Below are positions 55,045 to 61,705 of a stretch of 64,000 nt of DNA, piece by piece (the first letter of the stretch is position 1; each line of letters starts with the position of its first letter). The DNA comes from Vreelandella hamiltonii. GTDB taxonomy: Bacteria; Pseudomonadota; Gammaproteobacteria; Pseudomonadales; Halomonadaceae. The DNA lies in contig NZ_BMXN01000004.1 in NCBI RefSeq assembly GCF_014651775.1, positions 124,001-188,000 on the forward strand. The letters are read 5' to 3'. The position numbers were made by a program, and so were the translations under genes. The notes beneath the pieces are model-generated. The model was not told the origin of the DNA, ran no database searches, and saw only the letters and a program-made list of their open reading frames with translations.

Positions 55045-55887
55045 TTACTTCTCCGTCTCGGTCAGGCCTTTCACGAACAGGCGTTGCATAAACAGGATCA
55101 CCAGCACCGGCGGCAGGGCCGCCATCACGACGGCCGCCATGATCAAGTGCCATTGGGGATTTTCATCGGAGGTCATGCGCTGAATGCCCATCACGATGGT
55201 GTAGTAATCCGGGTTGGTGGTGATCAGCAGCGGCCACAGGTACTGGTTCCAGCCGTAGATGAACATGATCACGAACAGCGCCGCGATATTGGTGATCGAG
55301 AGCGGCATCAGAATGTCCTTGAAGAACTTCAGCGGCCCCGCGCCGTCCACCCTGGCGGCTTCCAGCATCTCTTCAGGGATGGTCATGAAGAACTGGCGAA
55401 AGAGAAAGGTAGCGGTGGCCGAAGCAATCAGCGGAATCGACAGCCCGGCAAAACTGTTGAGCATCTTCAGGTCGGCCACCACCTGGAAGGTGGGGATGAT
55501 GCGCACCTCCACCGGCAGCATCAAGGTGATGAAGATCAGCCAGAAGAACAGCATCCGAAAGCGGAAACGGAAATAGACGATGGCAAACGCGGACAGCAGC
55601 GAGATGGACAGTTTGCCCAGCGTAATGGCCATGGCCATCACGAAGCTGTTCCACAGCATGGTGCCTGCCGGTGGCGCGCCCGCGTTGGAAACGCCGGACT
55701 GCCACATGCGCGTGTAGTTTTCCAGGCCGTGGCTGCCGGGCAGCATGGGCAGCGTTCCGCGCAGCAAGTCGCCGGGGGCCTGGGTCGAGGCCACCAGCGC
55801 CACGTACACCGGAAATACCACCACGGCAACGCCCAGGATCAGCGTCAGATGGGCCAGGAGGTTGGCCCAGGGGCGGTTTTCAACCAT
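55045..55887 (-). CDS. ugpE: Glycerol-3-phosphate ABC transporter permease UgpE
   Basis: Permease of 280 residues with six helices and the binding-protein-dependent EAA loop [22 protein letters not shown]-terminus [28 protein letters not shown] lies 9 nt before ATG 55887. Works with UgpA and UgpC. Confidence 0.93.
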   Translation of the reverse strand: MVENRPWANLLAHLTLILGVAVVVFPVYVALVASTQAPGDLLRGTLPMLPGSHGLENYTRMWQSGVSNAGAPPAGTMLWNSFVMAMAITLGKLSISLLSAFAIVYFRFRFRMLFFWLIFITLMLPVEVRIIPTFQVVADLKMLNSFAGLSIPLIASATATFLFRQFFMTIPEEMLEAARVDGAGPLKFFKDILMPLSITNIAALFVIMFIYGWNQYLWPLLITTNPDYYTIVMGIQRMTSDENPQWHLIMAAVVMAALPPVLVILFMQRLFVKGLTETEK

Positions 55888-55914
55888 AACGAAACTCCTC
55901 ACAATCCGCCTGGA

Positions 55915-56799
55915 TCAGTAGTTGACCCGGCGCTCGATGAAGCGGAACTGAACGATGGTCAGGGCGATCACGATGGCCATCAGAATGACCGACTGCGCCG
56001 CCGAAGAGCCCAGGTTCAAGCCTACGAAGCCATCGGCATACACCTTGTACACCAGGGTGTTGGTGGCCTGTGCGGGGCCGCCCTGGGTCGTGGCGTGGAT
56101 AATGCCGAAGGTATCGAACATCGCGTACACCACGTTGACCACCATCAGGAAAAACGTGGTGGGGGAAAGGAGCGGAAAGACGATGGTCCAGAAGCGCTTC
56201 ATGGGGCTGGCCCCGTCGATGGCGGCGGCTTCGATCAACGACTGCGGGATGGACTGCAAGCCCGCTAGAAAAAACAGAAAGTTGTAGGAAATCTGCTTCC
56301 AGGCGGCGGCAAAGATCACCAGCAGCATGGCGTCGCTTCCCGACGTGCGGTGGTTCCAGCGGTAGCCCACCATGTCGAGCATGTAAGGCACGATGCCGAT
56401 GGAAGGATTGAAAATGAACCACCACAGCACTCCGGCAATGGCGGGCGCAATGGCATAAGGCCATACCAGCAGGGTGGTATAGGCGCTGCGCGAACGGATC
56501 ATGCGATTCACCGTGCAGGCCAGCAACAGCGCCACCGACATGGAGAGCAGCGTGGTGCCGATGGCAAAGGTGGCCGTGACCGAAAGCGCATTGAGGTAGT
56601 TGCCATCGCTGAACAGGCGAGTGAAGTTCTCCAGGCCGACGAAGGTCGTGCGCAGGCCGAAGGCATCTTCGCGCAGCAGCGATTGATACAGCGCCTTGCC
56701 CGCCGGCCAGATGAAAAAGATCAGCGTAATGACGATTTGCGGGGCCAGCAGCGCATAAGGCAGAAAGCGCCCCGGAAAGGTCATGCGTTTGGTTTGCAT
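55915..56799 (-). CDS. ugpA: Glycerol-3-phosphate ABC transporter permease UgpA
   Basis: Permease of 294 residues with six helices and the EAA loop [40 protein letters not shown] and [16 protein letters not shown] are UgpA-specific. It is separated from ugpB by 129 nt containing a strong hairpin. ATG start at 56799. Confidence 0.93.
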   Translation of the reverse strand: MQTKRMTFPGRFLPYALLAPQIVITLIFFIWPAGKALYQSLLREDAFGLRTTFVGLENFTRLFSDGNYLNALSVTATFAIGTTLLSMSVALLLACTVNRMIRSRSAYTTLLVWPYAIAPAIAGVLWWFIFNPSIGIVPYMLDMVGYRWNHRTSGSDAMLLVIFAAAWKQISYNFLFFLAGLQSIPQSLIEAAAIDGASPMKRFWTIVFPLLSPTTFFLMVVNVVYAMFDTFGIIHATTQGGPAQATNTLVYKVYADGFVGLNLGSSAAQSVILMAIVIALTIVQFRFIERRVNY

Positions 56800-56885
56800 A
56801 AGCAGGTTTCCGCGAGAACGGGTAGCACGTAAGGCGAGGGGTACGCGGGTCGAGGAGTACCGATGCCGAGCGATACTTGAAACGA

Positions 56886-56917
56886 CTTCGCCGCCTGGCG
56901 TTGGTCAGGCGGCGAAG
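56886..56917 (-). promoter_or_regulatory. Intercistronic hairpin between ugpB and ugpA
   Basis: CTTCGCCGCCTG pairs with CAGGCGGCGAAG (12 bp, perfect) across an 8-nt loop. It follows the ugpB stop by 11 nt on the minus strand and lacks a T tract, so it is a barrier to exonucleases or a partial attenuator. Such elements allow more binding protein than permease. Confidence 0.7.
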
Positions 56918-56928
56918 CAAGCGCTTAC

Positions 56929-58254
56929 TTACTGATTGGCGGACTGGAAGTCACGCAGCAGGCGGTTACCCCGCTCAACGGCTGCATCGGCAGCGGCCTG
57001 ACCAGATTTGTTGCCAGTCATGACGGCTTCCATCTCTTCGGAAATGATGTCGCGAATCTGCACGAAGTTGCCGAAGCGTAGGCCCTTGGAGTTTTCGGTG
57101 GGCTCGTTCAGCGTCATCTGCTTGAGCGAGATATCCGCGCCTGGGTTCTCGTCGTAATAGCCCTGCTCGGTGCTCAAGTCCCATGCCGCCTGAGTGATCG
57201 GCAGGTAGCCGGTTTGCTGGTGCCACTTGGCCTGCACTTCGGGCTCTGAAAGGTACTCGAAGAAGGCAGCAACGGCTTCGTACTCTTCATCGCTATGGCC
57301 TTGCAGTGCCCACAGCGTGGCACCCCCGATAATCGAGTTCTGCGGCGCGCCGTCGACATCGGCATAGTAGGGCTGCATGCCGAAGCCTACTTCGAAGTCG
57401 GCGTTGGCTGCCACATCTGCCCGTGAGGCCGATGAGCCGAAGAAGATCGCGCACTCCTGGGAGTAGAACATGGGTTCGGCATCAGGGCCTGAACCGGGGC
57501 CGCCCCATTTGTAGGCACCTGCGTCCTGCCAGGCTTTCAGGTTGTCCCAGTGGCGAGCCACCAGGTCGTTATTGAAGTTCAGCTCGGTGTCCAGGCCACC
57601 AAAGCCGTTCTCCAGAGTGCCCAACGGCGAGTTGTGCATGGCGGAGAAGTTCTCCAGCATCACCCAGCTTGGCCATGAAGAGGTGAAGCCACAGCGTGCG
57701 GCACCCGACTCGGTGATTTGGGTGGCCTGTTCGGCCAGTTCTTCCCAGGTCTGTGGCGGCTGTTCCGGGTCCAGGCCAGCGGCTTCGAACACATCCCGGT
57801 TGTAGTACATGATGGGCGTCGAGGAGTTGAACGGGAACGACAGCATGTTGCCGTTGGTGTCCGTGTAGTAGCCCACCACGGCGGGCAGGAAGGCATCCGG
57901 GTCGAAGGCACGGCCGTGTGCTTCCATCAGCTCGTAGACCGGGTAGATCGCACCGTCGGCATTCATCATGGTGCCGGTACCGACTTCGAACACTTGCAGG
58001 ATGTGGGGCTGTTCGCCTGCACGGAAGGCCGCGATCGCGCCAGTCATCGTTTCGGTGTAGTTGCCCCGATAGCTGGGGATGACGCGGTAATCGTCCTGGG
58101 AAGCATTGAAGTCTTCGGTCATCTCTTCCAGCAGGTTACCGAGCTGACCTCCCATGGCGTGCCACCACTGAATGTTGGTCGTAGCCTGGGCCGACAGGCT
58201 GAAAGTGGCCGTCGCCACACCGAGGGCAAGAGCATGCAACGTGAAACGAGACAT
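56929..58254 (-). CDS. ugpB: Glycerol-3-phosphate-binding protein UgpB
   Basis: Periplasmic receptor of 441 residues with a signal peptide (ends LSAQA). It follows UgpB: NIQWWHAMGGQLGNLLEEMT, YRGNYTETMTGAIAAFRAGE, ILQVFEVGTGTMMNADGAIYPV and FNSSTPIMYYNRD. It binds sn-glycerol-3-phosphate or glycerophosphodiesters. First gene of the ugp operon, behind PHO boxes; SD AAGGAG lies 6 nt before the ATG. Confidence 0.95.
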   Translation of the reverse strand: MSRFTLHALALGVATATFSLSAQATTNIQWWHAMGGQLGNLLEEMTEDFNASQDDYRVIPSYRGNYTETMTGAIAAFRAGEQPHILQVFEVGTGTMMNADGAIYPVYELMEAHGRAFDPDAFLPAVVGYYTDTNGNMLSFPFNSSTPIMYYNRDVFEAAGLDPEQPPQTWEELAEQATQITESGAARCGFTSSWPSWVMLENFSAMHNSPLGTLENGFGGLDTELNFNNDLVARHWDNLKAWQDAGAYKWGGPGSGPDAEPMFYSQECAIFFGSSASRADVAANADFEVGFGMQPYYADVDGAPQNSIIGGATLWALQGHSDEEYEAVAAFFEYLSEPEVQAKWHQQTGYLPITQAAWDLSTEQGYYDENPGADISLKQMTLNEPTENSKGLRFGNFVQIRDIISEEMEAVMTGNKSGQAAADAAVERGNRLLRDFQSANQ

Positions 58255-58326
58255 AACGACTCCTTGTAGGTCATGCGCAGTACGTTTGTTGAATTTTTTG
58301 GGTGCACTGCACAGTAGAAAGTGTAG

Positions 58327-58366
58327 ATGACGCTTTCATGAACGCACGGTGAAGTTGTCGTGACGG
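58327..58366 (-). promoter_or_regulatory. PHO-box array of the ugp operon
   Basis: On the minus strand: CCGTCAC, ACTTCAC, CGTTCAT, GCGTCAT, each followed by 4 nt (period 11). TACTGT about 10 nt downstream may be the -10. The array is 72 nt from the ugpB ATG. In E. coli ugp is a PhoB target. Confidence 0.7.
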
Positions 58367-58429
58367 TCAGCATTTCCAAATGCCCATGGCGGTGCTAGGG
58401 TGGCCAAAAGCCTGCACAGCGAGAGCACT

Positions 58430-59611
58430 ATGAGCGATGTCACCACGTTACTGACCAGACTGGTCGCCTTCGATACCACCTCCAGCGCGTCCAATCTGGC
58501 CCTGATCGAATTTGTCGAAGCGTACCTGACCAAGGCTGGCGTCGCTTCCGAGCGGGTGATGAGCCCCTGTGGCACCAAAGCCAACCTGATTGCGCGCATC
58601 GGCCCTGATGCGCCCGGCGGGGTGATGCTTTCCGGGCATACGGATGTGGTGCCCGTCGTAGGGCAGCCGTGGAGCAGCGACCCGTTCACCCTGCGTGATG
58701 GGGGCGATGGTCGGTTGTATGGGCGAGGTACCTGCGACATGAAAGGCTTCATCGCCTGCGCGCTGGCCATGGTGCCCGAGTGGGTCAAGGCGCCTTTGCA
58801 GCAGCCGGTCTACCTGGGCTTTTCCTATGACGAAGAGATCGGCTGTGTCGGGGCGCCGAGCCTGATCAAGCGCTTTTATGAGCACTACTCCACCACGGCA
58901 CGAGTCATCGTCGGCGAGCCGACCAGCATGCAGCCAGTGGTTGCCCAGAAAGGCGCCACCAACCTGCGCACTACCGTAGTGGGGCGCGAGGCCCACAGTA
59001 GCCAGGTGAACCAGGGCACCTCGGCGATTCATGTGGCGGCCAGGCTGGTCACTTTCATCGAGGACACCATGGCCACGCTGGTCGCAGAAGGACGCGTGGA
59101 CGAGGCGTTCAACGTGCCGCATACCAGCCTGCACGTGGGCAAGATCAAGGGGGGCACGGCCATCAATATCATGGCGCGGGAGTGCCAGTTCGAGTGGGAG
59201 ATACGCCACCTGCCCACGGAAACCTTCGAAGAGGTGTATGCCCGCTTCAGCGACTACTGCGCCACGCTGAGTGAGGCCCTGGCGGCTCAGGGGAAAACCG
59301 TCGACATCACCACAGAGCCCTTGAACGTGACGGTGCCCGGGTTGGCAAACCGTGACAACCAGCAGGTGCTGCAACTGGCAGAAGCGCACCTTCCGGCAGG
59401 CTGTTGCCAGCATGCCGTGGCCTACGCCACCGAGGCTGGCCAGTTTCAGGGGCAGGGGCTGCAGACGATCATTCTGGGGCCGGGCAGCATTGCCCAGGCG
59501 CACCAGCCGGATGAGTATATCGAGATCTCACAGCTCGAGGCATGTCAGCAGTTCATGCAGCGCTTGGGTGGCTCCCTGCAATCGGCCTATCAAGCCGATG
59601 ACCATGCCTGA
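58430..59611 (+). CDS. argE: Acetylornithine deacetylase
   Basis: M20 metallopeptidase of 393 residues. It removes acetyl from N-acetylornithine in arginine synthesis. Metal and catalytic positions: SGHTDVVP (His, Asp), GRGTCDMKGF (bridging Asp), FSYDEEIGCVG (base and ligand Glu), VGEPT (ligand Glu) and the C-terminal GPGSIAQAHQPDEY (last His). The start ATG 58430 is divergent from ugpB and shares the 175-nt region that holds the PHO boxes. Confidence 0.95.
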   Translation: MSDVTTLLTRLVAFDTTSSASNLALIEFVEAYLTKAGVASERVMSPCGTKANLIARIGPDAPGGVMLSGHTDVVPVVGQPWSSDPFTLRDGGDGRLYGRGTCDMKGFIACALAMVPEWVKAPLQQPVYLGFSYDEEIGCVGAPSLIKRFYEHYSTTARVIVGEPTSMQPVVAQKGATNLRTTVVGREAHSSQVNQGTSAIHVAARLVTFIEDTMATLVAEGRVDEAFNVPHTSLHVGKIKGGTAINIMARECQFEWEIRHLPTETFEEVYARFSDYCATLSEALAAQGKTVDITTEPLNVTVPGLANRDNQQVLQLAEAHLPAGCCQHAVAYATEAGQFQGQGLQTIILGPGSIAQAHQPDEYIEISQLEACQQFMQRLGGSLQSAYQADDHA

Positions 59612-59631
59612 AGTCGAGCGCTCACGCCCAT

Positions 59632-59667
59632 AAAAAAACATCCGCCCGGTGACGCGGCGGATGTTTT
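59632..59667. terminator. Bidirectional terminator after argE
   Basis: ACATCCGCC pairs with GGCGGATGT (9 bp) with a 9-nt loop; A7 on the left and T4 on the right. Ends argE and the minus-strand gene at 59686. Confidence 0.85.
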
Positions 59668-59685
59668 CATGATGCTTTAGAGCGA

Positions 59686-60000
59686 TCAATGCTGAGGGTA
59701 ATGCTCTTCATAAAGCTCGGCTTTCGCATGGCGCATGACATCTTCGCAGGCCTGCTGGCGAGCCAGTTGGGTCAACAGCTTCTGGGTGACTTCAAAGCCT
59801 TTGCCCAGGCAGTGGTCGACTTCGTCTCGGCTAACCGTGGGCGACACGTCATAGTCGATTTTCACCGTACGCCCTTTGCCTTCCAGGCGGTCTGCCACGG
59901 CTCTAAGCCGCCACGCGATTCGCTCTTTCCAGTTTGCTGATTCTTCCGCGCCTTCGTTTACGCTAAACGTGCACTGCCATTCCGGTCTGTAAACCTTCAT
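59686..60000 (-). CDS. Small protein of unknown function
   Basis: Soluble protein of 104 residues. N-terminal MKVYRPEWQCTFSVNEGAEE, a basic helix (WKERIAWRLRAVADRLEG), a segment VKIDYDVSPTVSRDEVDHCL and a C-terminal helix ACEDVMRHAKAELYEEHYP. It has two Cys and several His. No family recognised. SD GGAGG 7 nt upstream. It is transcribed toward a shared terminator and is divergent from YchJ. Confidence 0.68.
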   Translation of the reverse strand: MKVYRPEWQCTFSVNEGAEESANWKERIAWRLRAVADRLEGKGRTVKIDYDVSPTVSRDEVDHCLGKGFEVTQKLLTQLARQQACEDVMRHAKAELYEEHYPQH

Positions 60001-60156
60001 AGGAGAACCTCCACTGCGTTTGGAAAGAATGATCGATCGTGTTGTCGTACTCCGTCTGTCTGAAGATCTTGCTCTGCTACTATACCTGACTCGGGCCCTA
60101 TTACCGAAACAAAACGTCTACAGCCTTTATTCATTGCACAAGCCAGAGTCACCGTT

Positions 60157-60621
60157 ATGACCCACCCCATGCCGGAAAGTTGCCCCTGTGGCAGCACGTT
60201 GCCACTGGTAGCCTGCTGCCAACCGTTTCATCAGGGCCAGGCCGTTCCAGAAACCCCGGAAGCCCTGATGCGTTCACGATACACCGCCTTTGCGTTGAAT
60301 GAGCGTGACTATTTGCTGGCCACCTGGCACGCCACCACGCGCCCAGCCACACTGCCACCCGACCCCACGACGCAGTGGCAATCGCTGGTCATCGTGTCGG
60401 CACCGCAGCCTTCCCGCGATGAAGGGCACGTGCACTTCAAGGCAACGTTCAGGGAATCAGGCCGTTGGCATGTGCTGGAAGAAGCCTCGCGGTTCGTATG
60501 GGAAGAGCAGCGGTGGTGGTACGTCGATGGAAAGCCCACCGTGATACGCCTGAAGCCGGGCCGTAACGATGCCTGCCCTTGTGGAAGCGGACGCAAATTC
60601 AAGGTATGTTGCCAGCTATAA
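60157..60621 (+). CDS. YchJ-family protein with SEC-C motif
   Basis: YchJ of 154 residues. It starts with a Cys-rich motif CPCGSTLPLVACCQPFHQG, then the conserved PEALMRSRYTAFALNE and an NTF2-like core, and ends with a SEC-C type CPCGSGRKFKVCC. Both zinc motifs are intact. Function is unknown. It lies upstream of the Bug receptor by 25 nt; co-transcription is possible. Confidence 0.92.
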   Translation: MTHPMPESCPCGSTLPLVACCQPFHQGQAVPETPEALMRSRYTAFALNERDYLLATWHATTRPATLPPDPTTQWQSLVIVSAPQPSRDEGHVHFKATFRESGRWHVLEEASRFVWEEQRWWYVDGKPTVIRLKPGRNDACPCGSGRKFKVCCQL

Positions 60622-60646
60622 GACTAAGTAGCATGAGGCACCCCCG

Positions 60647-61675
60647 ATGAACACGAAGCAAACCGAACGGCGACGGCAGCGTGGTTTATGGTCTTCATCG
60701 AGTGGCTGGGGGGCCATCGTGCTGTTGGGGTGGCTAAGCCTTTTCGTGGGCGCTTCTGCCCATGGCCAGACGCAAGCGGAGCCTTACCCTGCCACGGACA
60801 TGACGCTGGTGCTGCCCTACGGGGAAGGCGGCGCAACGGACGTCTTGTTCAGAGCCATTGCCGAGCGTGCCCAGGTTGCGCTACAGGCCCCCATCGTCGT
60901 CGTGAACATGCCCGGCAGCGGGGCCACGCTGGGGGCGCAGTTCGTCAAGGAATCCCCGCCCGATGGTTACACCGTACTGGGCAGCCATCAAACCATCGAC
61001 CTCGCCTACCTGTCGGGGCTTTCCAACTTTTCGCATGAGGCATTCGCCCCCATTGCCCTGCTGACCCGCACCGTGAACATTCCGGCCACCTATGCAGGTC
61101 ACTCGGTCAGCAGTGCTTCCCAGATTGCCGAAAAGGTGCGCGAACAGCCGGGCAAGCTGCTGTTCGGGGTGATTCCCAACTCAACGGACCACTTTTTTTG
61201 GCTACACTTCTTCGCGCAGGCCGGTATCGATGCCAGCGATGTACAGTTCGTCCAATATCCTGATACCGGTGCCCAGGTCGTGGCCTTGTTAGGCAGAGAG
61301 CTTGATTTTGCCATGCTCAACCTGCCGTCGGCAGGTGCCCTGTTTGCGTCGGGTGCCCTGGTGCCTCTGGGCGCTGCCAGCGAGCAGCGTCTTGCGGCGC
61401 TACCGTCCGTGCCGACGCTTCTGGAGCAGGGCATCACGCTGGTCAATACCACGGACCGCGGTTTGTTTGCTCCCTTGAACACGCCTCCTGAGCGTCTTGA
61501 CGTCATTGCCACCGCCTTCCGTCAGGCGCTGGAAGCGCCTGACCTGGCACGTCGCTTGATGGACACCCACGGCTCTCTGGTGGACTTTCGCCCGCTGGAG
61601 GCCTATGGGCAGTATCTGGATGAGCAGTATCAACAGTTGGAAAGCCTGACCCAGCGGTTAGCGTTCGAGCGCTAG
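60647..61675 (+). CDS. Orphan Bug/TctC-type substrate-binding protein
   Basis: Bug receptor of 342 residues with a twin-basic-rich head (ERRRQRGLW) and signal peptide (ends GASAHGQ). Conserved: MTLVLPYGEGGATDVLFRAI, VVVNMPGSGATLGAQFV and ALLGRELDFAMLNLPSAG. No permease gene is next to it; instead 30 nt later a membrane LOV-GGDEF sensor starts, so it may report ligand to that sensor or work with a distant TctAB, such as the one at 43.9-45.9 kb. Confidence 0.87.
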   Translation: MNTKQTERRRQRGLWSSSSGWGAIVLLGWLSLFVGASAHGQTQAEPYPATDMTLVLPYGEGGATDVLFRAIAERAQVALQAPIVVVNMPGSGATLGAQFVKESPPDGYTVLGSHQTIDLAYLSGLSNFSHEAFAPIALLTRTVNIPATYAGHSVSSASQIAEKVREQPGKLLFGVIPNSTDHFFWLHFFAQAGIDASDVQFVQYPDTGAQVVALLGRELDFAMLNLPSAGALFASGALVPLGAASEQRLAALPSVPTLLEQGITLVNTTDRGLFAPLNTPPERLDVIATAFRQALEAPDLARRLMDTHGSLVDFRPLEAYGQYLDEQYQQLESLTQRLAFER

Positions 61676-61705
61676 CCAGACCATCGACCGGAGCCACCAC
61701 GTCTA

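Noticed and set aside
55084-56268. 394-codon plus-strand frame opposite ugpE/ugpA
   Set aside because: It is His/Gln/Arg-rich low complexity, the mirror of membrane helices; no motif.
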